NCBI GenBank assembly: GCA_945869845.1
Contig: CAMBRG010000002.1
Location: 1 to 64,000, forward strand
Source of the DNA: Opitutus sp. GAS368
GTDB taxonomy: Bacteria > Verrucomicrobiota > Verrucomicrobiia > Opitutales > Opitutaceae
Reading direction: 5' to 3'
Length of the DNA: 64,000 bases
Under the pieces are notes generated by a model. That model worked only from the letters and a program-made list of their open reading frames with translations. It was not told where the DNA came from and did no database searches. Positions 54,155-61,440 of this stretch are shown here, piece by piece (position 1 is the stretch's first letter; the number at the start of each line of letters is the position of its first letter). The translations under genes were made by a program, and so were the position numbers.

Positions 54155-55027
54155 TTGAAAACAATTTCCCTCTCCCGCCACCTGCGCGCGTTCGACAACC
54201 GGAACCGCGCGTTGGTTGCGCCTCAGTCCGGCCTGTTGGCGTTAAGTTATTTCAACGTGCTCCGGTTGCGGGCCGGCGAGTCGCTGACGTTGACCGTCCC
54301 GGGCTGCGAGTTGCTGTGCGTGGTGCTTGCCGGTGCGGCGGATGTGTCGGTGGCCGGGCAGGCATTTGAAGACGTCGGTCGGCGCGCGGGGATTTGGGAC
54401 GGCCCGGCGGACTCGGTTTACTGCGGCACCCACTCGCCCGTCACGGTGCGCGCGCGGCGCGACGGCACCGAGATCGCGGTGGCGGGCGGAATTTGCGGCG
54501 GGTCATTTGCGCCGTTTCGGATCACGCCCGAGGAAGTGGAAATGGTCGAGGTCGGCTCGGCGGCGACGCATTCACGGCGGCGGATATTTCATATTCTCGG
54601 CCAGAACGCCACGGGCCGCGCCGGCAATCTCCTCGTGAGTGAACTCTATGCCGATGCCGGCTGTTGGTCGGGCTATCCGCCGCATAAGCACGATACGGAG
54701 CGTCCGCCCGAGGAGACGGCGTTTGAGGAAATTTATCATTACCGCTTCTGGCCGGAGACGGGTTTCGGTGCGCAGTTCTGCTATGAAGAGCAGGCCGGGG
54801 TGCCCGACGCGGCGACGCCGCACGTCGTCATGACGAGGCACGGTGACACGTTCTTGGTCGACCGCGGCTATCATCCGACGGTGGCTTCGCCGGGCCACGA
54901 GGCGTATATCTTCACGATTTTGGTGGGCGCGCACCAACGCTCGCTCGTGCAGTCGTTCGAGCCGCAGCACCGGCATCTGATGGCGAAGATTCCGGGTATC
55001 GATGCGATGCGGAGTAAGTTTAAATGA
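54155..55027 (+). CDS. iolB: 5-deoxy-glucuronate isomerase, altered start
   Basis: IolB isomerises 5-deoxy-glucuronate in myo-inositol catabolism. The cupin metal motif is clear in GYPPHKHDTERPPEE with EEIYHYRFWPETGFG (~180-205), a hallmark of IolB, and the C-terminus HPTVASPGHEAYIFTILVG matches. At the position of the ATG in the left fragment this copy has ACA, so initiation would have to use TTG 54155 or TTG 54116, neither with a Shine-Dalgarno. The protein may be poorly made. No other iol gene is in the window. Confidence 0.82.
   Translation: MKTISLSRHLRAFDNRNRALVAPQSGLLALSYFNVLRLRAGESLTLTVPGCELLCVVLAGAADVSVAGQAFEDVGRRAGIWDGPADSVYCGTHSPVTVRARRDGTEIAVAGGICGGSFAPFRITPEEVEMVEVGSAATHSRRRIFHILGQNATGRAGNLLVSELYADAGCWSGYPPHKHDTERPPEETAFEEIYHYRFWPETGFGAQFCYEEQAGVPDAATPHVVMTRHGDTFLVDRGYHPTVASPGHEAYIFTILVGAHQRSLVQSFEPQHRHLMAKIPGIDAMRSKFK
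54172..54218 (+). repeat. 47-bp direct repeat, right copy
   Basis: Partner of 52574-52620, located inside the current iolB coding region in the same reading frame (SRHLRAFDNRNRALV). The two copies bracket the low-GC island. Confidence 0.92.
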
Positions 55028-55079
55028 GGGCGGCTCCGCGCTACTTCCGGCCGGGAACCGGCTGACCACCGCCAAGCTT

Positions 55080-55179
55080 CGGAGATTTTGACCGCGAATG
55101 GCTTCGCTACCGCTGCGCCTCGGAAGTGGGTTTCGCCTGATCGGCTCCACTTGGAGTTTCGGGCCGGCTGATCGCCGGC
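55080..55179. repeat. 100-bp repeat, copy B
   Basis: Copy of 50184-50283; the best conserved parts are GCGAATGGCTTCGCTACCGC and the terminal palindrome GGGCCGGCTGATCGCCGGC. It occupies the gap between iolB and the SDR gene. Confidence 0.75.
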
Positions 55180-55294
55180 AGGGGGTTCGGACCAAGGATG
55201 AGGGGGCGAAAGACGTCACCGATTCTCCCTTTGAAGACTGTAGGTAACCTCAAAGTATTCCACCAACGGCCGGTGCTTCAGGCCGAATTCTCCC

Positions 55295-56074
55295 ATGACG
55301 CCAAAATCTCCTCTCTTTGATCTCACCGGGCGCACGGCGCTCGTCACCGGTTCCAGCCAAGGCATCGGGCTGGCGCTCGCCCGAGGCCTCGCCGAAGCGG
55401 GCGCGGCGGTGGTGCTCAACGGCCGCGATGCGGCGAAGCTCGATGCGGCGGCGGAGGCTTTGCGGGTAGCAGTGCCGGGGGCGCGGGTGACGACCGCGGC
55501 GTTCGACGTGACCAACGCGGCGGCGATCGAGACGGCGGTGGCGCGGATCGAGGCCGAGTTCGCGCCGATCGATGTTCTCTTTAACAACGCCGGGATTCAC
55601 CGCCGCTCGCCGCTGGCCGAAATGTCCGAGGCGCAGTGGCGTGAGGTGCTCGACACGAATCTCACGAGCACCTTTCTCGTCGCGCGGGCGGTGGCGCCGC
55701 GGATGATCGCGCGCGGCGCCGGGAAAATCATCAACACCTGCTCGGTCATGAGCGAGGTGAGCCGGCCGACGATTGCCAACTACGCGGCGGCGAAGGGCGG
55801 CCTGAAAATGCTCACGCGCGCGATGGCCGTCGAGTGGGCGAAGCACGGCCTCCAGTGCAACGGGATCGGGCCGGGCTACATCGTCACCGAGCTGAACCGC
55901 GTGCTAGTTGAGAACGTGGAGTTTAACAAGTGGATCTGCGGCCGCACGCCGGCGGGGCGTTGGGGGCAGCCGGAGGAGCTCGTCGGCGCGGCGGTGTTTC
56001 TGGCGTCGGCGGCTTCGAACTTTGTCAACGGGCAGATTCTTTACGTGGACGGCGGTCTGCTGGCGGCGATCTGA
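55295..56074 (+). CDS. SDR oxidoreductase, gluconate 5-dehydrogenase (IdnO) type
   Basis: A 259-residue SDR: GRTALVTGSSQGIGLALARGL (NAD(P) motif ~12-32), NNAGIHRR, active-site TCSVMSEVSRPTIANYAAAKGG with Ser and YxxxK, and the C-terminal FVNGQILYVDGGLLAAI. The HRRSPLAEM and GPGYIVTELN segments are typical of gluconate 5-dehydrogenase/2-deoxygluconate 3-dehydrogenase. It probably oxidises or reduces a keto-sugar acid, in keeping with neighbouring IolB. Confidence 0.87.
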   Translation: MTPKSPLFDLTGRTALVTGSSQGIGLALARGLAEAGAAVVLNGRDAAKLDAAAEALRVAVPGARVTTAAFDVTNAAAIETAVARIEAEFAPIDVLFNNAGIHRRSPLAEMSEAQWREVLDTNLTSTFLVARAVAPRMIARGAGKIINTCSVMSEVSRPTIANYAAAKGGLKMLTRAMAVEWAKHGLQCNGIGPGYIVTELNRVLVENVEFNKWICGRTPAGRWGQPEELVGAAVFLASAASNFVNGQILYVDGGLLAAI

Positions 56075-56094
56075 GCGGCAACGATAAAGCCGCC

Positions 56095-56173
56095 GCTGTT
56101 GGAGCGAGCTTGCTCGCGATCTTGGGGCGAAAATCGCGCCTTCGGAAATCGCCCGCAAGCAGGCTCCTACAGC
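56095..56173. repeat. Diverged copy of the GGAGCGAGCTTGCTCGCGA palindrome
   Basis: The left arm (GGAGCGAGCTTGCTCGCGAT) is intact while the right arm (ATCGCCCGCAAGCAGGCTCC) has several changes, so pairing is imperfect over about 26 bp. It lies between the convergent SDR and exo/endonuclease-family genes, where it may act as a transcription end. Confidence 0.7.
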
Positions 56174-56198
56174 AATCATTGGAACGCCTGGCCGCCGA

Positions 56199-57056
56199 TT
56201 ATTTGAAGCGGAGTACGGCGGTGACGGGATAGTGATCGGACGGAAAACGGCCGTCGCGCGCGGTGCGGTCGATGGCGGCGGCGGTGGTCGTGAAATCGGC
56301 GGTGTGAAAAACGAAGTCGATGCGCGAGCCGGCGGTGCCGCCTTTGAAGCCGTTGAACGTAAGTTCGCCGGGCGTGCGGGTCGGATACACGGCGCGAAAG
56401 GTGTCGATCCAGCGGATCGCTTCCGGGGTGGTCGGGCGGGTCAGCACGGCGTAGGCGGGGTTGTCTTCGTTGATGTTGAGATCGCCGGTGAGGATCGCGG
56501 GCAAATTGGCGGCGATGAGCGGCAGGCGCGTGGAGATGACGCGGCTCGCTTCCCGGCGCGCGATGACGCCCCGGTGGTCAAAATGGGTGTTGGCGAAAAG
56601 AAACTCGCGGCCGGTCGCGGTCTCGCGGAGGCGCACCCAACTGCAGAGGCGGGTGAGGGCGGCGTCCCAGGATTTGCTCCCGGGAATCTCGGGCGTCTCC
56701 GAAAGCCAAAAGTCACCGCTGGCGATGGCGGTGAAGCGCGATGTGCGGTAGGCGATGAGGGACCACTCGCCTTTGCGTTTGCCGTCGTCGCGGGCCACGC
56801 CGGCGAAAGCGTAGCCGGAAAGTCGTGCGGTGATCGCGTCGTGTTGGACGGCGAGGACTTCTTGGAAGCCGACGAGATCGGGGCCGAAGGCTTTGACCGT
56901 TTCGAAGAAAAATTCAGTGCGCTTCGACCACGCGTTGGCGCCATCGGACTCGGTGGCGTAGCGGATGTTGAACGACATCACGCGCAGAGGTTCGGCGGCG
57001 TGGGCGGTGGCGGCGGCGAGGACGAAAAGGGCGAGGGCGCGGAGAAGCGAAGGCAT
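56199..57056 (-). CDS. Secreted endonuclease/exonuclease/phosphatase family protein
   Basis: A 285-residue secreted protein (signal LLRALALFVLAAATAHA from ATG 57056). Fold motifs include RVMSFNIRYATESDG, VGFQEVLAVQ with the metal Glu, FANTHFDHRG, ILTGDLNINEDNPAY and SDHYPVTAVL with the catalytic His. Proteins of this kind in PVC bacteria are usually exported phosphodiesterases of unknown target (nucleic acid, inositol phosphate or lipid). Confidence 0.87.
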   Translation of the reverse strand: MPSLLRALALFVLAAATAHAAEPLRVMSFNIRYATESDGANAWSKRTEFFFETVKAFGPDLVGFQEVLAVQHDAITARLSGYAFAGVARDDGKRKGEWSLIAYRTSRFTAIASGDFWLSETPEIPGSKSWDAALTRLCSWVRLRETATGREFLFANTHFDHRGVIARREASRVISTRLPLIAANLPAILTGDLNINEDNPAYAVLTRPTTPEAIRWIDTFRAVYPTRTPGELTFNGFKGGTAGSRIDFVFHTADFTTTAAAIDRTARDGRFPSDHYPVTAVLRFK

Positions 57057-57192
57057 GAGGGCTTGTGCAAGCGGGTCGGCGCGATGGCAATGTCGCTTCA
57101 GCAAATTACGTCCGGCGGGGCGAGCGGGTTTGCCCCGGTGGCGACATACGAACTCGATGGGATTCAGGTTTACCTGGCTTCGATTGATTTCG

Positions 57193-57570
57193 ATGGGCGT
57201 AATCCTCGGCGGGTGGCGGGTGGGTTGGGTGCTGGTGTTGGCGTGCGGCGCTTCGGCTGCGCCCGCCCCGGAGGAAGCGGAGTTGATCAGGCTGACGCGC
57301 GAGTTTGAGCGAGCGCTTGAAGGCGCCGGAGAGGCGGCGGCGTTGGGCCGGGTGTTGCACCCGGATTACATCGAGCGGCGTTATGTGCTCACGTGGACCA
57401 CGGGCTAAGCGGATCCGTTTCGTTTCAACACGATGCAATTTGAGGCCGGCGTGAAGCTCTTGGAGCTACCGCCGATGGGGTGGTATCGCTACGGTTACAA
57501 TCGCGACCTCACCGACTACTACCGACGCGATCACAGCTTCGGCCGGATGCTCTCGTTTTGGAGCTTCTGA
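57193..57570 (+). pseudogene. Broken gene for a small secreted protein
   Basis: From ATG 57193 the frame has a signal-like segment (VGWVLVLACGASAAPAP) and RLTREFERALEGAGEAAALG, then TAA at 57406, and then continues open in the same frame with LELPPMGWYRYGYNRDLTDY and HSFGRMLSFWSF to TGA at 57568. The second half is clearly protein-like, so the stop is a nonsense mutation or marks an internal deletion. The family is not recognised. Confidence 0.6.
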
Positions 57571-57590
57571 GTCCGACCGCCAGCCGGCGT

Positions 57591-58148
57591 TCAGGCGAGT
57601 CTGCGTTCCCGGGCCACGAACCAAAGGGGCTCATGGTCGTCGTCGAGCACGGGCGTGATCTCGATTTCGGCGACGTAGGCGGTGCCGTTTTTGTGGTAGT
57701 TGACCAAGGTTTCGCAAATGGACCGGCGCTCGGTGAGGGCGTTGCGGATACGCTGCACGGCGGCCGGATCGGTTTTGGGGCCTTGGAGCACCTGGCCGGG
57801 TTTCCGGCCGGCGAGTTCGGGGAGGGAGAAGCCGCACATCGCGCTGAAAGCGGGATTGAGCCATTCCACGCGGCCTTGCGGATCGGTGACGACCATGGCG
57901 GCTGCTGGGTCGGGTGCGGGGTGGGTCTCGAGGGTCGACAGGATTCGGGTCTTGAGATCGGACGGAAGGGCGGCGGTCGGGCGCGGGTCGGTGAGGGCCA
58001 GAGCGGCCGCGACTTGGCTCAGGTCGGCGACCTCGGCGCGGAGTTCCGGTTGAAATTCGAGCACCAGTTCAAATACGTCCCGCTCGGCCGCCGGCATCGT
58101 GCCTGCCACATAAAGCGAGGCGCGGGTGGTGAGAAGTTCGGAGAGCAT
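57591..58148 (-). CDS. Anti-sigma-type N-terminus fused to a LOV-like PAS domain
   Basis: A 185-residue protein. Residues ~8-55 (ASLYVAGTMPAAERDVFELV and ELRAEVADLSQVAAAL) resemble the N-terminal region of RskA-like anti-sigma factors. Residues ~83-185 form a PAS domain (DPQGRVEWLNPAFSAMCGFS, GRKPGQVLQGPKTDP, YHKNGTAYVAEIEITPV) with strong LOV layout. The photoactive Cys of the GXNCRFLQ motif is replaced (GRKPGQVLQ), so flavin-Cys photochemistry is not expected. No sigma factor gene adjoins. Confidence 0.7.
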   Translation of the reverse strand: MLSELLTTRASLYVAGTMPAAERDVFELVLEFQPELRAEVADLSQVAAALALTDPRPTAALPSDLKTRILSTLETHPAPDPAAAMVVTDPQGRVEWLNPAFSAMCGFSLPELAGRKPGQVLQGPKTDPAAVQRIRNALTERRSICETLVNYHKNGTAYVAEIEITPVLDDDHEPLWFVARERRLA

Positions 58149-58178
58149 CCCGTAAAGAAGGCAGAAAATTTGTCCACG

Positions 58179-59105
58179 TCAAATCCCCGGCACCCGAGAG
58201 CGGGCGGCGGGCGGCAGTTCAATGCCGCCGAGGGTGGCGTAGAGTTTGATCACGGCGCTATCGTCTTCGCCGCCGTGGCCGGCGGCGGCGGTGTCGAGGT
58301 AGAGTTGATGGGCGGCGGTCGCGAGCGGAAGGGGGAAGCCGAGTTGCCGCGCGGCCGCGAGTACGATGCCGAGATCTTTGACGAAGACGTTGACCGCCGA
58401 AAGAGGCGTATAGTCGCCGGCGAGGATGTGGGGCACGCGGTTGGCAAACATCCAACTCGAGCCGGCGGAACTGCAGATCACTTCGTAGAGCCGTTGTGGA
58501 TCGGCGCCGGCGCGGATGCCGAGGGCGAGGGCCTCGCAAGCGGCGGCGATGTGGATGCCGGCGAGGTGCTGGTTGACCATCTTGACGGTGGAGCCGATGC
58601 CCGCGCGATCGCCGAGGCGAAAGACTTTGCCGGCGACGGCGTCGAGTAATCCGCCGGCGGCGGTGAAGGCGGCGGGACGCCCCGAGGCCATGACGGTCAT
58701 TTCCCCGGCAGCGGCTTTGACGGCGCCGCCGGAGACCGGGGCGTCGATCAGCCACAGGCCGGCCGCCTCGAGCCGGGATTCCCAGTGTGGTGGTAACGCG
58801 GGATCAACGGTGGCGGAGGCAAACACGACGGAACCGGGCTTTAAGTGGGCAGCGAGGCCGGCGGCGCCGAAGAGCACGGCTTCGGATTGGACGGCGTTGA
58901 CGACGAGGAGCTGCACGGCGTCGCACACGCCCGCGAGTTCCGCCACACTGTCGGCGATGCGCCCGCCGGCGGCGGCCACGGTCGCGCAGGCCGCGGGATT
59001 AAGATCGAAGCCCCAGGTGGGCACGCCGCGTCGGAGCGCCGAAAGGGCGGCACCGCGTCCCATTGAGCCGAGTCCGATGATGCCGAGAGTGGTGGGAATG
59101 GGCAT
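58179..59105 (-). CDS. Beta-hydroxyacid dehydrogenase, L-threonate dehydrogenase-like
   Basis: A 308-residue NAD(P)-dependent enzyme of the 3-hydroxyisobutyrate dehydrogenase family: LGIIGLGSMGRGAALSALRRG (6-26), DAPVSGGAVKAAAGEMTVM (~122-140), and the catalytic lysine in GIGSTVKMVNQHLAGIH. Overall it is closest in layout to LtnD, which oxidises L-threonate or D-erythronate. It would fit four-carbon sugar-acid use. It sits 30 bp upstream of the PAS gene on the same strand. Confidence 0.85.
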   Translation of the reverse strand: MPIPTTLGIIGLGSMGRGAALSALRRGVPTWGFDLNPAACATVAAAGGRIADSVAELAGVCDAVQLLVVNAVQSEAVLFGAAGLAAHLKPGSVVFASATVDPALPPHWESRLEAAGLWLIDAPVSGGAVKAAAGEMTVMASGRPAAFTAAGGLLDAVAGKVFRLGDRAGIGSTVKMVNQHLAGIHIAAACEALALGIRAGADPQRLYEVICSSAGSSWMFANRVPHILAGDYTPLSAVNVFVKDLGIVLAAARQLGFPLPLATAAHQLYLDTAAAGHGGEDDSAVIKLYATLGGIELPPAARSRVPGI

Positions 59106-59248
59106 AAAAGAAAAAAGGGTGCGGAAATCGATGCCGAACGAATGGCCTCAGCGAACGCGCCGGAAGAAATCGGTCAACGGGCGAAAACTCCAAGCTCGCG
59201 CCGGCCCCCGGCCCTTCTTCAGCTAAGGGAAGGATCGTACCCCCACCT

Positions 59249-60805
59249 ATGAAACACCTCCTCGTTGCTTGCTGGTTTGCTCTCACCGCGATCGTGCGTG
59301 CCGCTACGCCGACGACCGCCCCCAACATCGTCTTCATTTTCTCCGACGACCACGCGTATCAGGCGATCAGCGCTTACGGTGATGGGCGGAAGCTGATCGA
59401 AACGCCCAACATCGATCGCCTCGCGAAACAGGGCATGCGCCTCGACCGCTGTCTCGTCACGAACTCCATCTGCGGTCCATCGCGCGCGACGATTCTCACG
59501 GGAAAATACAACCATCTGAACGGCTTCGTGAATAATTCGAACTCCACGTTCGACGGCACGCAGGTCACCTTTCCCAAGCTCCTGCAAAAGGCCGGCTACC
59601 AGACGGCGATCGTCGGCAAGTGGCACCTCGGCTCCGATCCGACCGGATTCGATTTTTGGCAGATCCTCCCGGCCCAAGGAATCTATTATAATCCGCCCAT
59701 GATCAAAATGGGCCAACGGGTGACCGTGCCCGGTTACGTCACGGATATCGTCGGCGATGTTTCGATCGACTGGCTCAAGCAGCGCGACAAGACGAAACCG
59801 TTTTTGCTCATGAGCCAGCACAAGGCGCCGCATCGCGAGTGGGCGCCGGCCCTCCGGCATCTCGGTTTCGACGGCGACCGGGTCTATCCCGAGCCGGCGA
59901 CGCTGTTTGACGATTACGCCGGGCGCGGCATCGCCGTCCGCGATCAGGACATGACGCTCGAGAAAACGTTTACCGACCGCGACGCCAAGCTCGCGGTGCC
60001 GCCCGGCCTGACCGCCGAGCAACGGGTGGCATGGGACGCCTACTACGAACCGCGCAATGCGAAGTTCCGCGCCGCCAATCTCACGGGCAAGGACCTCGTG
60101 CGCTGGCGCTATCAACGCTACATGCACGACTACCTCGCGACGGTGAAGGCCGTCGACGAAAACGTCGGTCGGCTGCTCGATTATTTGGAAAAGGAAGGTC
60201 TCATGGAGAACACGATTGTCGTCTATTCGAGCGACCAGGGATTCTTCCTCGGCGAGCACGGTTGGTTCGACAAGCGGTGGATCTTTGAAGAATCGGTGCG
60301 CACGCCGCTGATCGTGCGTTGGCCGGGTGTGACCAAGGCCGGATCGGCGAGCCCGGCGCTCGTCTCCAATCTCGATTTCGCGCAGACCTTTCTCGACGCG
60401 GCGGGCCTGCCGTCGCCCACGGAGATGCAGGGCCGCAGCCTGCGGCCGATCTTGGCGGGGAAGGCGCCGGCGGACTGGCGCACGGCGTTCTACTACCAGT
60501 ATTTTGAATATCCCGCACCGCACCGGGTGCGACCGCACTACGGCGTGATCACCGACCGCTATAAACTGGTGCGATATTTCGGCACCGGCGAAGACTACAC
60601 GGAGCTCTACGACCGGGAGAAGGACCCGAACGAAATGAAGAGCATGTGGGGCGATCCGGCCTATGCGGCGACGACGGCGGACTTGGAAAAGCAACTCGCG
60701 CGGCTGCGCACCGAGCTGAAGGTCCCCGAGACCGTGCCCGCGAGGTGGCTGGGGAATGCAGGAGCGGGTGGCGGTAAGAAGAAGGCGGCGCCGACGGCAC
60801 CGTGA
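59249..60805 (+). CDS. Sulfatase, S1_11-like (N-acetylglucosamine-6-sulfatase type)
   Basis: A 518-residue secreted sulfatase with a signal peptide ([15 protein letters not shown]), [20 protein letters not shown], the maturation motif CGPSR (C75), [16 protein letters not shown] and the metal pair [24 protein letters not shown]. The last motif is characteristic of glucosamine-6-sulfatase-type enzymes. The C-terminus ends in a short basic tail ([12 protein letters not shown]). This gene is separate from the three-sulfatase cluster, but could act on the same class of sulfated glycan. Confidence 0.9.
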   Translation: MKHLLVACWFALTAIVRAATPTTAPNIVFIFSDDHAYQAISAYGDGRKLIETPNIDRLAKQGMRLDRCLVTNSICGPSRATILTGKYNHLNGFVNNSNSTFDGTQVTFPKLLQKAGYQTAIVGKWHLGSDPTGFDFWQILPAQGIYYNPPMIKMGQRVTVPGYVTDIVGDVSIDWLKQRDKTKPFLLMSQHKAPHREWAPALRHLGFDGDRVYPEPATLFDDYAGRGIAVRDQDMTLEKTFTDRDAKLAVPPGLTAEQRVAWDAYYEPRNAKFRAANLTGKDLVRWRYQRYMHDYLATVKAVDENVGRLLDYLEKEGLMENTIVVYSSDQGFFLGEHGWFDKRWIFEESVRTPLIVRWPGVTKAGSASPALVSNLDFAQTFLDAAGLPSPTEMQGRSLRPILAGKAPADWRTAFYYQYFEYPAPHRVRPHYGVITDRYKLVRYFGTGEDYTELYDREKDPNEMKSMWGDPAYAATTADLEKQLARLRTELKVPETVPARWLGNAGAGGGKKKAAPTAP

Positions 60806-60866
60806 GCCGGTGGCGGCGTTTCATCCGCTTCGGCTCAATCTTCCGATGATAACGCCCCTCGGTTCG

Positions 60867-61013
60867 GCCCGCGTTTGGATTTCCGTCTCGCTCTTCGGCC
60901 TCGCGCAGGCCCTGCGCCTGCAAAACAAAAATCCGGCGGAGGCGGCGGATTTGGAAGCGCGGTTTAAGCGCGTCTGGGCCAAGGCCGATGTGACGCTGAC
61001 GTCGTCATGCTTT
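60867..61013 (+). pseudogene. C-terminal fragment of a TPR-type protein
   Basis: The plus frame reads LFGLAQALRLQNKNPAEAAD and then FKRVWAKADVTLTSSCF, which resembles the usual last residues of secreted or cytoplasmic TPR proteins in PVC bacteria (AWKxADVTLTxSRF). No start, Shine-Dalgarno or upstream repeats are present; the fragment follows the sulfatase by 60 bp. It continues into the duplicated unit that begins at 61001. Confidence 0.5.
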
Positions 61014-61440
61014 TGCCTGCCGGGGACGTGAGGCGGGTGTGGAATTCGGCCGAAGCCGATCCGTCTTTAGCCGTGAAAGTGTTTCAGCTGTAGAACCGAC
61101 CGCTGGTCGGTTGCTCGTGGTTTTTGCCCGACCAGCGGTCGGGCCTACAGCGGAACGGATCAGCGCTCGAAGCTTGCGCTGTAGGCGACGACGTTGCGGC
61201 CGTTGATTTTGATGCGAATGTCGTCGTGCTTTTGCCTGCCGGGGACGTGAGGCAGGGGTGTGGAGTTCGGCGAGGCCGATACTTCTTCAGCCGTGAAATG
61301 GTCTCAGCTGTAGAACCGACCGCTGGTCGGTTGCTCGTGGTTTTTGCCCGACCAGCGGTCGGGCCTACAGCGGAACGGATCAGCGCTCAAAGACTGCGCT
61401 GTAGGCGACGACGTTGCGGCCGGTGATTTTGATGCGAATG
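61001..61440. repeat. ~220-bp tandem duplication covering the 3' end of the beta-propeller gene
   Basis: Unit 1 (61001-61219) and unit 2 (61220-61440) are about 90% alike. Each contains GTCGTCxTGCTTTTGCCTGC, the palindrome at 61091-61153 or 61311-61373, and the last ~19 codons of the minus-strand gene that ends at 61380. In unit 1 these codons are an orphan copy (RIKINGRNVVAYSASFER against RIKITGRNVVAYSAVFER). Confidence 0.88.
61091..61153. repeat. Palindromic repeat, first copy
   Basis: GTAGAACCGACCGCTGGTCG on the left and CCGACCAGCGGTCGGGCCTA on the right form an inverted repeat around TTGCTCGTGGTTTTTG. The same CCGACC/GGTCGG type is seen at 48010-48168. The second copy is at 61311-61373, carried along by the tandem duplication. 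Confidence 0.8.

Noticed and set aside
57084-57308. Plus-strand frame reading SLQQITSGG ... TYELDGIQVYLASIDFDG as a small gene
   Set aside because: Short protein-like stretch but it has no Shine-Dalgarno, degenerates into Gly/Arg-rich sequence, and overlaps the better supported pseudogene frame.
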